Assembly: GCA_046052145.1 (NCBI GenBank)
Contig: JBJOMW010000010.1
Location: forward strand, 1 to 64,000
DNA length: 64,000 nt
Direction: 5' to 3'
Source of the DNA: Falsiroseomonas sp046052145
Lineage (GTDB): Bacteria > Pseudomonadota > Alphaproteobacteria > Acetobacterales > Acetobacteraceae
Both the position numbers and the translations under genes were made by a program. Below, one piece after another: positions 9,426-18,154 of this stretch. The notes beneath the pieces were generated by a model. That model had not been told where the DNA came from. It made no database searches and saw only the letters and a program-made list of their open reading frames with translations. Positions within the stretch are counted from its first letter, which is position 1, and each line of letters opens with the position of its first letter.

Positions 9426-10412
9426 ATGTTCCAGCACGCACGGCGCGGCCTGATCGGCCTCGGCCTCGCAGCCCTCGTCACGGGCGGCGCGGCGGCGCAG
9501 CCCGCTGCCGCCTTCCCGCAACGGCCCGTCACCATGGTGGTCGGCTTCGCGCCGGGCGGCCCAGCCGATGTCATCGCGCGCCTCATCGCGCCCGCCATGG
9601 CCGCCGATCTCGGCCAGCCCGTGGTGGTGGAGAACGCCTCCGGCGCGGGTGGGTCCATCGGGCAGGCGCGCGTCGCGGCCGCGCGGCCGGATGGGCACAC
9701 CATCCTGTTCGGCAGCCTCGCCCAGGCGACCATCCCGACGATCTACCGCAACCTCTCCTTCGACCCGCTGGCGCTGGAGGCGATTGGCCTCGTCAACGAA
9801 GTGCCGATGACGATCATCGCGCGCCGCAACTTCCCCGCCGCCAACCTGGCAGAGTTGGTTGCCGTGGTGCGGCGCGAAGGGCGGCGGCTCAATCTCGGCA
9901 ATGCGGGGGTCGGCTCGACCAGCCATCTGTGCAGCCTGCTGCTGCTGTCGTCCATCGGCACGCCGGTGACGCTGGTGCCCTATCGCGGCAACGCGCTGGC
10001 GATGAACGACCTGATGTCGGGCACGCTCGACCTGTCCTGCGACCAGACCACCAACAATGCGGAACAGGTGCGCGCCGGCGTGATTCGCGGCTACGCCATC
10101 ACCACCGCATCCCGCACCAGCGCGCTGCCGGATGTGCCGACGACAGAGGAAGCCGGGCTGCCGGCGATGCGCATGTCGGGCTGGAACATGCTGTTCGCCG
10201 CCGCCGGCACGCCGCGCCCGGTGCTGGAGCGGTTGAACCGCGCGCTGCTCGCCACGCTGCAGGATGCCGCCGTAACGCGGCGCATGGTGGAGCTCGGCAG
10301 CCTGCCCGCCGCCGGCGAACGCACCACGCCCGAAGGCGCGCAGGCCTTCTGGCGTGCGGAAGTCACGCGTTGGCGGCCGCTGATCGAGGCCGCCGGGCAA
10401 TTCGCGGATTGA
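9426..10412 (+). CDS. Bug/TctC-family tripartite tricarboxylate transporter receptor
   Basis: A periplasmic receptor of 328 residues. The ATG at 9426 follows GGGAGG at good spacing. The signal peptide MFQHARRGLIGLGLAALVTG ends near GAAAQPA. Family motifs are MVVGFAPGGPADVIARLIAP, VVVENASGAGGSIGQ and ARPDGHTILFG. No TctAB membrane genes are nearby. It has its own promoter region and ends in a hairpin terminator that starts at the stop codon. The ligand is unknown; related receptors bind carboxylates. Confidence 0.92.
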   Translation: MFQHARRGLIGLGLAALVTGGAAAQPAAAFPQRPVTMVVGFAPGGPADVIARLIAPAMAADLGQPVVVENASGAGGSIGQARVAAARPDGHTILFGSLAQATIPTIYRNLSFDPLALEAIGLVNEVPMTIIARRNFPAANLAELVAVVRREGRRLNLGNAGVGSTSHLCSLLLLSSIGTPVTLVPYRGNALAMNDLMSGTLDLSCDQTTNNAEQVRAGVIRGYAITTASRTSALPDVPTTEEAGLPAMRMSGWNMLFAAAGTPRPVLERLNRALLATLQDAAVTRRMVELGSLPAAGERTTPEGAQAFWRAEVTRWRPLIEAAGQFAD

Positions 10413-10428
10413 GGGGCCGAAGCCCCTC
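10411..10428. terminator. Hairpin terminator at the end of the Bug receptor gene
   Basis: GAGGGGC-CGAA-GCCCCTC is a perfect 7-bp stem with a tetraloop, overlapping the TGA stop. There is no clear U-tract, so its strength as an intrinsic terminator is uncertain; being symmetric it could serve both convergent transcripts. Confidence 0.55.
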
Positions 10429-10477
10429 AGTTCAGCGCAGAACCTCGTACCGCGCCGCGTTGGTGGTGATCCGATGG

Positions 10478-10519
10478 CGGCCGGCGTTCTTCACGCCGGC
10501 CGAGGCCGCGAACGCGGCC
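10478..10519. other. Two adjacent perfect hairpins in a convergent gap
   Basis: The first is a 10-bp stem CGGCCGGCGT (10478-10487) / ACGCCGGCCG (10493-10502) with loop TCTTC. The second, GGCCGCG-AA-CGCGGCC (10504-10519), follows directly. Together with the hairpins at 10411, 10520 and 10543 they fill most of the 192-bp non-coding gap between the convergent Bug receptor and SDR genes. Confidence 0.6.
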
Positions 10520-10571
10520 CGCGGCTTATGCCGCGAAGCCAAGCGCCCGGAGGGCGCGCCGGCGACTGAGG
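10520..10571 (+). repeat. Dispersed hairpin repeat, copy 1
   Basis: The leading hairpin CGCGGC-TTAT-GCCGCG (10520-10535) overlaps the start of the repeat core at 10533-10571. The core reads AAGCCAA, then stem GCGCCC-GGA-GGGCGC, then GCCGGCGACTGAGG. The core matches the two copies at 46.17-46.39 kb (which read on the minus strand) at 33 of 36 positions against the closer one; two of the three differences form a compensating base pair in the stem. No coding function is visible. Confidence 0.65.
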
Positions 10572-10604
10572 GGCGGGAATGTGCAACATTCACGCCACCC
10601 AGTA

Positions 10605-11345
10605 TCAGGTTTCCGCGCCGCCATTCACCTGCAGCATCTGGCCGGTGACATAGGCACCGCCGACGCTGGCCAGCATGCGCACGACAGTCGCGATCTCGGA
10701 AGGCAGGCCCATCCGGCCCATCGGCACCTTCGCGACATAGCCGGTGCGGCTGTTCGCCACACCCGGCACATCGTCATCCGCGGCGATCGGGCCCGGCGAG
10801 ATGGCATTCACCGTGATGCCCTGCTTGGCGAATTCCTTCGCCAGCGACTTGCTCAGGCCCCACAGACCGTGCTTCGCCACGGACACCGGCGCGCGGCCGG
10901 CATAGCCGTGGATGGCGTTCATGCCGGTGAAGTTCACGATGCGGCCCCAACCCTGCGCGACCATGCCCGGCAGCAGCGACTGCGACAGCCAGATCGAGGC
11001 TTCGACATCCACGCCCATCACGCGGCGCCAATCGGCCTCCGTCAGTTCCAGGAAGGGCTTGGCGGGGCGGAGTGCGGCGTTGTTCACCAGCACATCCACC
11101 GTGCCGAAGGCGGCCAGCGCCTCAGCGGCGATGCGCGCGCATTCGGCGCGCGTGCCGACATCGCCCATGAGGACCACGGCCTTGCGGCCCAGCGCGCGAA
11201 CCTCCGCCGCCACGCTTTCGGCGGCGGCACGGTCGGAGGCGCCGTTCACGGCGATGTCGAAGCCATCCTCCGCCAGGCCAAGCGCCACGGCGCGGCCGAT
11301 GTTCTTACCCGCGCCGGTGATCAGCGCAGCCTTGCGTGCAGTCAT
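10605..11345 (-). CDS. SDR-family oxidoreductase with atypical active site
   Basis: A 246-residue Rossmann-fold protein. The cofactor motif is LITGAGKNIGRAVA, NNAAL follows, and the C-terminus GGAYVTGQMLQVNGG is typical of FabG-like SDRs. The usual Tyr-x-x-x-Lys is altered: the segment reads APVSVAKHG, placing Val where the catalytic Tyr should be four residues before the Lys. The Ser region reads NFTGMNAIHG. It may use other residues or be non-catalytic. It lies 30 bp after the GMC oxidoreductase gene and is probably the last gene of a catabolic operon that also has a Bug receptor and an Ldh-family enzyme. Confidence 0.88.
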   Translation of the reverse strand: MTARKAALITGAGKNIGRAVALGLAEDGFDIAVNGASDRAAAESVAAEVRALGRKAVVLMGDVGTRAECARIAAEALAAFGTVDVLVNNAALRPAKPFLELTEADWRRVMGVDVEASIWLSQSLLPGMVAQGWGRIVNFTGMNAIHGYAGRAPVSVAKHGLWGLSKSLAKEFAKQGITVNAISPGPIAADDDVPGVANSRTGYVAKVPMGRMGLPSEIATVVRMLASVGGAYVTGQMLQVNGGAET

Positions 11346-11375
11346 CGTCCTGGTCTCTCTGTGTTCTTGTCGTCG

Positions 11376-12977
11376 TCAGGCGGCGCGGCGGATGAACTCG
11401 GCGCAGCGCTCGCCCACCATAAGTGCCGCGGGCTGAATATTCGGCGACGGGATGGATGGGAAGACGCTGGCATCCGCCACGCGCAAGCCCTGCACCCCTC
11501 GCACGCGCAGCTCGGGGTCCAGCACCGCGCGGTCGTCGCTGCCCATCCGCGCCGTGCCGCAGGGATGGAAGACGGTGCCGGCGGTCGCGCGGATATTCGC
11601 CTCCGTCGCGGCATCGCTCACCGCATCCGGGCCCGGGCGCAGTTCTTCCACCACCAGGTCGCGGAAGGGCGATTGCGCGACGATGCGCCGGCAGGCGGCC
11701 GCGGCGCCGAGCATGATGCGCAGATCATCCGGATGGTCGAGGTAGTTGGGCCGGATCACCGGTGCATCCGCGGGATCGGCGCTGCGGAGCGTCAGCGTGC
11801 CGCGGCTGAGCGGGCGGCAGGCGCCGTAATTCAGCATCACGCCCGGAAAATCCGTCAGGCCCTGGCGGTAGTCGAAGGTGGCGAAGTTCACGAAGAGCAG
11901 CTGCGCTTCCGGCTCCTCCGCACCTGGCGTGACACGCAGGAAGGCCGTCGCCTCGCCAGCGCCGACAGCGAGCGGGCCGGATTTGCGGAACAGCCAGTCG
12001 AGCCCGATCGCCGCCTGCTTGAGGCGGGAGCGGAGGATCTCGTTCAGCGTGCCGCAGGGTTTCGTGCGGAAGATGAACTTCGCGATCAGATGGTCCTGCA
12101 GGTTGCGCCCGACATCGGGGCTGTGCGCGATGAGCGGGATGCCGAGCTCCTGCAGCGCGGCGCCGTCACCGATGCCGGAGAGCATCAGCAGCTTCGGCGT
12201 CTCCAGCGCGCCGGAGCAGACCACCACCTCGCGCCGCGCGCGCAGCACGCCGGCGGCAGTGGCGACGCCGACGCAGCGCTGGCCTTCGAAGACCAGGCGA
12301 TGCACCTGCACGCCGGTCCGCACCTCCAGATTCGGGCGCGACATGGCCGGCCGCAGATAGGTGCGCGCGGAAGAGGAGCGGAAACGCCCATCCACATTGA
12401 GCTGCACCGGCCCGACTCCTTCGATCGAGCCGCCATCATTCACATCCCGAAACCGCGGCAGGCCGGCGGCGACGGCCGCATCCACGAAGGCCTGGGTCGC
12501 GGTGGTGAGCTTGCGCGGCTCCATCACGCGGATCGGGCCGTCCTTGCCGCGTTCCTCCGATGGTGTGCCGAGCCAGGTCTCCATCCGGCGGAAGGCGGGG
12601 GCGCAATCCTCATAGGACCAGCCGCGCGCGCCGGCCTGCGCCCAGCGGTCATAGTCATGCGGCGAACCGCGCAGGAAGACGAGACCGTTGACGCTGCCCG
12701 ATCCGCCGAGCACGCGGCCGCGCGGCCAGTGCAGCGCGCGGCCATCCAGCGCGGGCTCCGGCTCGGTGGCGAATTTCGGATCGTAGCGCTGGCTGCCGAA
12801 CAGCCGCGCATAGCCCGCGGGCAGGCGGATCCAGGGGCTGTCATCCGGCGGGCCGGCTTCCAGCAGCAGCACGCGCGTGCCGGCATCTTCCGAGAGGCGC
12901 GCGGCAACCACGCAACCCGCGCTGCCGCCACCAACGACGATGATGTCAGCTTCGCCGACCGCGGCCGCCTGCGTCAC
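11376..12977 (-). CDS. GMC-family FAD oxidoreductase (choline dehydrogenase-like)
   Basis: A 533-residue FAD enzyme that oxidises an alcohol group. The N-terminal dinucleotide motif is IIVVGGGSAGCVVAARLSED. The GMC signature is WPRGRVLGGSGSVNGLVFLR, and VVCSGALETPKLLMLSGIG is the second. The catalytic His lies in IFHPCGTARMG and the Asn/His partner region is IPSPNIQPAALMVGER. There is no signal peptide. It starts 4 bp after the stop of the Bug receptor gene. Choline, polyethylene glycol, glucoside and hydroxy-acid dehydrogenases share this fold; the companion genes suggest use on an imported alcohol or hydroxy acid. The substrate is not determinable. Confidence 0.92.
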   Translation of the reverse strand: MTQAAAVGEADIIVVGGGSAGCVVAARLSEDAGTRVLLLEAGPPDDSPWIRLPAGYARLFGSQRYDPKFATEPEPALDGRALHWPRGRVLGGSGSVNGLVFLRGSPHDYDRWAQAGARGWSYEDCAPAFRRMETWLGTPSEERGKDGPIRVMEPRKLTTATQAFVDAAVAAGLPRFRDVNDGGSIEGVGPVQLNVDGRFRSSSARTYLRPAMSRPNLEVRTGVQVHRLVFEGQRCVGVATAAGVLRARREVVVCSGALETPKLLMLSGIGDGAALQELGIPLIAHSPDVGRNLQDHLIAKFIFRTKPCGTLNEILRSRLKQAAIGLDWLFRKSGPLAVGAGEATAFLRVTPGAEEPEAQLLFVNFATFDYRQGLTDFPGVMLNYGACRPLSRGTLTLRSADPADAPVIRPNYLDHPDDLRIMLGAAAACRRIVAQSPFRDLVVEELRPGPDAVSDAATEANIRATAGTVFHPCGTARMGSDDRAVLDPELRVRGVQGLRVADASVFPSIPSPNIQPAALMVGERCAEFIRRAA

Positions 12978-12981
12978 GGCG

Positions 12982-13962
12982 TCACGGCTCCAGCCGGACG
13001 CCGGTGCGGTCCACGACCTGGCGGAACTTCGCGAGTTCTGCGCGGAAGAAGGCCGTGGCGTCGGCGGGCGCGTTGGCGCGAGTCCAGGGCGAGACGCCGG
13101 CTACCAGCAACCGCTCGCCCAGCGCGGGCTCGGCGATGGCGGCGCGGATTGCGCCGTTCAGCCGCTCAACCACCGCCTGAGGCATGCGCGGCGGGCCGAT
13201 GATGGCAAACCAGTTCTCGAGGTCGAAGCCCGGCAGCGCGCCCTCATTCAAGGTCGGGATGTCGGGGAAGGAGGGGAAGCGTTCGAGCCCCGTCACAGCC
13301 ACGCCGCGCACGCGCCCATCCCGCACCTGGCCAGCCGCGGAGGCGAGCACGGCGACACCCCATTGGGTCTCGCCGCGCGCGATGCTCTCCACCATCAGGC
13401 CGCCGGAGCGGTAGGGCACATGCGGCAAGCGCCCGCCAAGGCCGATGGTGTTCGCCAGCGCCTCGCCCGACAGATGCGGCATGGAGGCGACGCCGGAGGA
13501 GGCGAAGGGCATGCTGTCGGGCGGCGCTTCGCGCAGCCGCGCGATCACCTCCTGCGCGGAGCGGCCAGGGAAATTCGGCTGGGTCACCAGGATCATCGGC
13601 CCGGTGCCGACCACGGCGATGTGGGTGAAGTCGGCGATCGGGTCGTAGCGCGTGCCACCCTGCACCGCATTCGGCGCCAACGCGTGGGAGGACGCCTCCA
13701 CCAGCATCAGCGTGTGGCCATCCGGCGCCTGGCGGCGCAGCCAGTCGCTGGCGACGAGCCCGGCCGCGCCTGGGCGGTTCTCCACCACGACATTGCCGCC
13801 GAGCAGCGGCCCCATGCGGCTGGCGACCAAGCGGGAGGAGATGTCGGTGGACCCGCCCGGCGCGAAGCCGACGGCCAGCGTGATGGCGCGGTCGGGGAAG
13901 GCCAGCGCGGGCGTTGCGAGCGCGGCCATGCCGGCCCCGAGCAGGATGCGACGCGTGACCAT
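12982..13962 (-). CDS. Bug/TctC-family tripartite tricarboxylate transporter receptor
   Basis: A periplasmic receptor of 326 residues. The ATG at 13962 follows GGGGGAA. The signal peptide MVTRRILLGAGMAALATPALA is followed by ITLAVGFAPGGSTDISSRLV and the family motifs VVVENRPGAAGLVASDW and APDGHTLML. It sits between the Ldh-family dehydrogenase (70 bp upstream) and the GMC oxidoreductase (4 bp downstream), so it probably supplies their substrate. No membrane subunits of the transporter are in the window. Confidence 0.92.
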   Translation of the reverse strand: MVTRRILLGAGMAALATPALAFPDRAITLAVGFAPGGSTDISSRLVASRMGPLLGGNVVVENRPGAAGLVASDWLRRQAPDGHTLMLVEASSHALAPNAVQGGTRYDPIADFTHIAVVGTGPMILVTQPNFPGRSAQEVIARLREAPPDSMPFASSGVASMPHLSGEALANTIGLGGRLPHVPYRSGGLMVESIARGETQWGVAVLASAAGQVRDGRVRGVAVTGLERFPSFPDIPTLNEGALPGFDLENWFAIIGPPRMPQAVVERLNGAIRAAIAEPALGERLLVAGVSPWTRANAPADATAFFRAELAKFRQVVDRTGVRLEP

Positions 13963-14032
13963 GACATTCCCCCGTGCGGTTCGTTGGCGCCAGCCTCGCA
14001 ATGCCGACGCTGCGCCGCAAGGGGGGCGAGCG

Positions 14033-15118
14033 TCAGACCGGATCCGGAACGCCGAGGCGCTGCGCAGTCTGCATGATGCCGGTCCAGGTATCCGGCTGCA
14101 GCGGGACGCCATTGGCAAGGCGATCGGCCCGCGTCGCGGCTTCCTTGTCGCCGGGCGCGAGCACAGGCTCGGCCGGGTTCGCCGGGTTGCAGGCGACGAT
14201 CCAATCCACATAGGACCGGCCGACCGCCTCGAAATCCGCCTGCGTGCCGAAATGCTTGGGCGAGATGTAGAAGCTCAGCATCCCGTTGGTGATGCGCGCG
14301 CGTTCCGTGACGGGGCCCGAGCAGCCGCCCGCGGTCAGCGCGCCAGCCAGCATCTCGCACATGAAGGCGAGGCCCGATCCCTTGTGCTCGCCGAAGGCGC
14401 GGATCGCGCCCGCACCGTTCGCAGGGTTGCGCGGCCCGATCGTGTCGTACTCGCCGTAGAGTGTGTGCGGGTCGCCCGAAAAGCGCCCATCCGGCTCGAT
14501 CAGCGCATCCGGCGGCAGGGGCTTGCCACCATTGGACGCGACCAGGACCTTGCCCTCCGCGACCAGCGAGGTCGCGAAGTCCAGCACCAGCGGGCGGCCG
14601 GGCAGCGGCACGCCGATGCTGACCGGGTTGGTGGAGAAACGCCGCTCCGTCCCGCCGAACGGCGCGACCAGCACGGAACCCGCGACATTCACGAAATGGA
14701 CCGAGATCAGCCCGGCGCGGATCGCCGTCTCGGCATAGTCGCCGATGCGGCCGATATGGCCGGCATTGCGCAGGCCGACGACGCTGATGCCGTGCTGCTG
14801 CGCTCGCGCGATGCCAAGCTCGACCGCCTGCGGCGCGACCGTCTGGCCGAAGCCGTATTTGCCATCCACCAGCGCGAAGCAGCCGCCATCGGTGACGACT
14901 TCCGCATTCTGGCCCTTCAGGATCCAGCCGGCTTCGAGCCATTCCACATAGCGCGGCACGCGGGCGACGCCGTGGCTGTCATGCCCCGCGAGGTTGGCGC
15001 CGAGCAGGTGCGTGGAGATGCGCTGCGCCTCGGCCGCGTCGCAGCCGGCGCCGCGGAAGATCGCGGCGACATAAGTGTCGAGTTTCTTGGCCTCGACGAG
15101 GACGGGAGCGGGAGCCAT
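14033..15118 (-). CDS. Ldh-family (malate/L-lactate/ureidoglycolate-type) NAD(P) dehydrogenase
   Basis: A 361-residue oxidoreductase of the Ldh2/YjmC/ComC family, which reduces or oxidises 2-hydroxy acids and some imines without a classical Rossmann fold. Marks are HLLGANLAGHDSHGVARVPR (the HDSHG active-site motif), GLRNAGHIGRIGDYAE, and GTERRFSTNPVSIGVP with LDFATSLVAEGKV. The ATG at 15118 is preceded by GGAAC; an in-frame ATG at 15136 is less likely. It lies downstream of the ABC ATPase gene (69 bp) and upstream of a Bug receptor and a GMC oxidoreductase, in an apparent catabolic cluster. Confidence 0.9.
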   Translation of the reverse strand: MAPAPVLVEAKKLDTYVAAIFRGAGCDAAEAQRISTHLLGANLAGHDSHGVARVPRYVEWLEAGWILKGQNAEVVTDGGCFALVDGKYGFGQTVAPQAVELGIARAQQHGISVVGLRNAGHIGRIGDYAETAIRAGLISVHFVNVAGSVLVAPFGGTERRFSTNPVSIGVPLPGRPLVLDFATSLVAEGKVLVASNGGKPLPPDALIEPDGRFSGDPHTLYGEYDTIGPRNPANGAGAIRAFGEHKGSGLAFMCEMLAGALTAGGCSGPVTERARITNGMLSFYISPKHFGTQADFEAVGRSYVDWIVACNPANPAEPVLAPGDKEAATRADRLANGVPLQPDTWTGIMQTAQRLGVPDPV

Positions 15119-15187
15119 GGGACGTTCCGTATGCAACTGGCGGACGGCAGCAATACGCCGCCCGCCACATGACGCAAGAGCAGGCGG

Positions 15188-16288
15188 CTACAGGACCTTG
15201 CCGCTTTGCGGGTCGATCAGGTGCATGTGGTTCAGATCGGCGGCGACCTGCAGCGGGCGGCCGGGCTCGGCGGGCGTCGTCGGGTCGATGCGGCTGCAGA
15301 CCTCCGCACCCTCGATCCAGAGATGGACCAGCGTCTCCATCCCCATCGGCTCCAGCACCTCGGGCGTGATGTGGAAGAGGGCGATGTTGTTGCGGTCGAG
15401 GTTCTTGGGCTCGGTCAGGTGTTCGGGGCGGATGCCGAACAGCACCTCCTTCCCCGCGGCCTGCGCGTAGCGCTGCGTGCGCTCGGCCGGCACCGGCAGG
15501 ACGATGCCGTTCGGCAGGTTGACGCGCAGCGCGCCAGAGCCGTTCTCCACCCGCGCGGGGATGAAGTTCATCGCAGGCGAGCCGATGAAGCCCGCGACGA
15601 AGCGCGTGGCCGGGTGGTGGTACAGCTCCTGCGGCGGGCCGACCTGCTCGATCACGCCGTGGTTCATCACCACCACACGGTCCGCCAGTGTCATCGCCTC
15701 CACCTGGTCGTGGGTGACGTAGACGGTGGTGGTCTTCACCGTCTGGTGGACCTTCTTGATCTCGGTGCGCATCTGCACGCGCAGCTTGGCATCCAGGTTC
15801 GACAGCGGCTCGTCGAACAGGAAGACTTTCGGGTCGCGCACAATCGCGCGGCCCATCGCCACGCGCTGACGCTGGCCGCCCGAGAGCGCCTTCGGCTTGC
15901 GCTCCAGCAGCTGGGTGATGTCGAGGATGCGCGCGGCGTTGTCCACGCGGCGCTTGATCTCCTCCTTCGGGAATTTCCGGAGCGTCAGGCCGAAGGCCAT
16001 GTTCTCGAAGACGGACATGTGCGGGTAGAGCGCGTAGTTCTGGAACACCATCGCGATGTCGCGGTCGCGTGGGGGGATGTCGTTCACCACCGTGCCGCCG
16101 ATCGCGATCTCGCCCGAGGTGATCTCCTCAAGGCCCGCGATCATGCGCAGCGTGGTGGATTTGCCGCAGCCAGACGGGCCGACGAGGACCACGAACTCAT
16201 GGTCCGCGATCTCAAGGTCGATGCCCTTCACCGCCTGCACGCCGCCTTCATAGGCCTTGACGATCTTGCGGATGGAGACCTGTGCCAT
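15188..16288 (-). CDS. ABC transporter ATP-binding protein, UgpC/MalK type
   Basis: A 366-residue ATPase of the CUT1 sugar-importer class. Walker A is GPSGCGKST, the Q-loop FQNYALYPHM, the signature LSGGQRQRVAMGRA, Walker B FLFDEPLSNLD, and the switch His lies in VTHDQVEAM. The C-terminal 130 residues form the TOBE/MalK-like domain (FIGSPAMNFIP, FGIRPEHLTEP). The start at 16288 (MAQVSIRK) gives the standard length. It is 7 bp after the second permease gene. The transported solute cannot be told from the ATPase. Confidence 0.95.
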   Translation of the reverse strand: MAQVSIRKIVKAYEGGVQAVKGIDLEIADHEFVVLVGPSGCGKSTTLRMIAGLEEITSGEIAIGGTVVNDIPPRDRDIAMVFQNYALYPHMSVFENMAFGLTLRKFPKEEIKRRVDNAARILDITQLLERKPKALSGGQRQRVAMGRAIVRDPKVFLFDEPLSNLDAKLRVQMRTEIKKVHQTVKTTTVYVTHDQVEAMTLADRVVVMNHGVIEQVGPPQELYHHPATRFVAGFIGSPAMNFIPARVENGSGALRVNLPNGIVLPVPAERTQRYAQAAGKEVLFGIRPEHLTEPKNLDRNNIALFHITPEVLEPMGMETLVHLWIEGAEVCSRIDPTTPAEPGRPLQVAADLNHMHLIDPQSGKVL

Positions 16289-16295
16289 GGCGCGC

Positions 16296-17192
16296 TCAGC
16301 CCTTCGTGGCACCAGCCGTCAGGCCGGCGATGTAATAATCCATGAGGAAGACGTAGACGATCACCGGCGGCAGCGCCGCGAGCAGCGCGCCCGCCATCAG
16401 CTGGCCCCAGGCGAAGGTGTCGCCGCGGATCAGCTGGCTGACCACGCCGATGGTCAGCGGCATCTCGGACGGTGTCGTGATGAAGGCCGTCGGATAGACG
16501 AAGGCCGCCCAGGAGACAGTGAAGGCGAAGATCGTCGCGGCGATGATCCCGGGCAGTGCCACGGGGATGAAGATGCGCGTCAGCATCTGCATCCAGTTCG
16601 CGCCATCGATCAGCGCCGCCTCATCCAGCTCCTTCGGGATGGAGGCGAAGTAGCCAATCATGATCCAGGTGCAGAAGGGGACCGTCAGCGTCGGATAGAC
16701 CAGCACCAGCCCCCAGGTGGAGTTCAGCAGGCCGAGGCCGCCGACGATCTGATAGAGCGGGATGAACAGCAGCGTGTCCGGCACCAGGTAGGTGAGGAAC
16801 ACGCCGGTCGCCAGCCACTGGCTGCCCCAGAAGCGCATCCGCGCCAGCGCGAAGGCGGCGAGCACCGAGATGACCATGGACAGCGCCACGACCAGCAGCG
16901 TGACCTTCACGCTGTTCCAGAAGAAACCGAGGAACATCGGGTTCGACAGCAGCGCGCGGTAGTTATCGAGCGTCGGGTTGCGCACCCACCAGGGATTGCC
17001 GCCGAGATCGGCGATCTCGGCGCTGGTCTTGATGCTGGTCAGGAACATGTAGACCGGCGGCGCCAGCATGATGATGGCGGCGAAGATCAGCGAGATATAG
17101 GCGGTCCACAGCGCCCAGCGCCGCTCCGCCCGCAGGCTGCCGGCCTTGTGGTAGATGCCCGGGACGGCCCGGGTCGCGGTCGTGGCCGACAT
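16296..17192 (-). CDS. Carbohydrate ABC transporter permease, MalG type
   Basis: A 298-residue inner-membrane permease with six predicted TM segments, the first at about residues 30-50 (AYISLIFAAIIMLAPPVYMF). The EAA loop reads DEAALIDGANWMQMLTRIF, with IPVALPGIIAATIFAF after it, typical of MalG/UgpE in CUT1 importers. It follows the other permease gene by 1 bp and precedes the ATPase gene by 7 bp. Confidence 0.94.
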   Translation of the reverse strand: MSATTATRAVPGIYHKAGSLRAERRWALWTAYISLIFAAIIMLAPPVYMFLTSIKTSAEIADLGGNPWWVRNPTLDNYRALLSNPMFLGFFWNSVKVTLLVVALSMVISVLAAFALARMRFWGSQWLATGVFLTYLVPDTLLFIPLYQIVGGLGLLNSTWGLVLVYPTLTVPFCTWIMIGYFASIPKELDEAALIDGANWMQMLTRIFIPVALPGIIAATIFAFTVSWAAFVYPTAFITTPSEMPLTIGVVSQLIRGDTFAWGQLMAGALLAALPPVIVYVFLMDYYIAGLTAGATKG

Positions 17193-17193
17193 G

Positions 17194-18126
17194 CTACATT
17201 TCCTCCCGCGAGCGGCGATTGACGCCGCGCAGCACGAAGAAGGCGATCACCGCCAGCAGTGGGAACATGAAGAGCGAGACGGCCGCACCGCGCGGGATGT
17301 TCCCGGCCAGCACGCCGACCTGGAAGGCGTAGCTCGCGAAGACATGCGTGAGGTCGCGCGGGCCGCCATTGGTCAGCACGCGGACGATGTCGTAATTCGC
17401 GAAGGTCACGATCAGGCTGAACAGCACGGTGATCGAGATGATGTTGCGCATCATCGGCAGGGTCACATAGCGCAGCCGCTGCCAAGATGTCGCGCCGTCG
17501 ATCGCCGCCGCTTCGTACAGCTGCTCGGGCACGGATTTCAGCGCGGCGAGGTACATGATCATGAAGAAGGGCGCGCCGTACCAGACATTGACGATGATGA
17601 CGCTGATGCGCGCCCACCAGGGCTCGCCCAGCCAGGGCACGGCGGGCACGGCGAAGATCGCCAGGATCCAGTTGATCGAGGAGTAGCTGGGCTCGAACAT
17701 CCACCACCAGCCGAGCGTGGAGAGCGCCGGCGGGATCACCCAGGGCACCAGCAGCATGCCGCGCCATTTGCGCTGCCCCTTCGTGGGAAGGTGGTGCAGC
17801 ATATGCGCCAGCCAGAAGCCGATCAGCGCCTTCAGGATCACCGCGGTGACCGCGAAGAACATCGACTGGAAGATGACCATCCGGAAGGTCTCGGAATCGA
17901 GCAGGATCTCGAAATTCCCGAGGCCGATGAACTGTGTCATCCGGCGGTTGAGCGTGGACAGCCAAATCGCATAGCCCGCGGGCCACACGACCAGCCCGCC
18001 GATCACCGCGATCAGCGGCAGCGTCATCAGGAACGCGATGGTCGAACGCCGTCGGGCGAAGCGCTTCAGCGAAGCGCCCCCTGGCGCGTCGGCGCGCGGC
18101 ATCGCGAGGCTTGCCCCGTCGGCCAT
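17194..18126 (-). CDS. ABC transporter permease, MalF type
   Basis: A 310-residue inner-membrane permease. After a basic N-terminal tail (MADGASLAMPRADAPGGASL) comes TM1, FLMTLPLIAVIGGLVVWPAG. The EAA loop is YEAAAIDGATSWQRLRYVTL. The DNA for the N-terminal tail is repeat-like: it holds a perfect 7-bp hairpin at 18061-18077 and a motif shared with 13.99 kb. The start could lie further in, but no good internal ATG precedes TM1. The binding-protein gene is 93 bp upstream, separated by strong hairpins. Confidence 0.92.
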   Translation of the reverse strand: MADGASLAMPRADAPGGASLKRFARRRSTIAFLMTLPLIAVIGGLVVWPAGYAIWLSTLNRRMTQFIGLGNFEILLDSETFRMVIFQSMFFAVTAVILKALIGFWLAHMLHHLPTKGQRKWRGMLLVPWVIPPALSTLGWWWMFEPSYSSINWILAIFAVPAVPWLGEPWWARISVIIVNVWYGAPFFMIMYLAALKSVPEQLYEAAAIDGATSWQRLRYVTLPMMRNIISITVLFSLIVTFANYDIVRVLTNGGPRDLTHVFASYAFQVGVLAGNIPRGAAVSLFMFPLLAVIAFFVLRGVNRRSREEM

Positions 18127-18154
18127 CCCGGCTCTCCCAGTGTCAGGCAGGCAC

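Noticed and set aside
10581..13202. A long plus-strand open frame across the SDR and GMC genes
   Set aside because: Antisense shadow of two well-supported minus-strand enzymes. High G+C suppresses stop codons and produces such frames.
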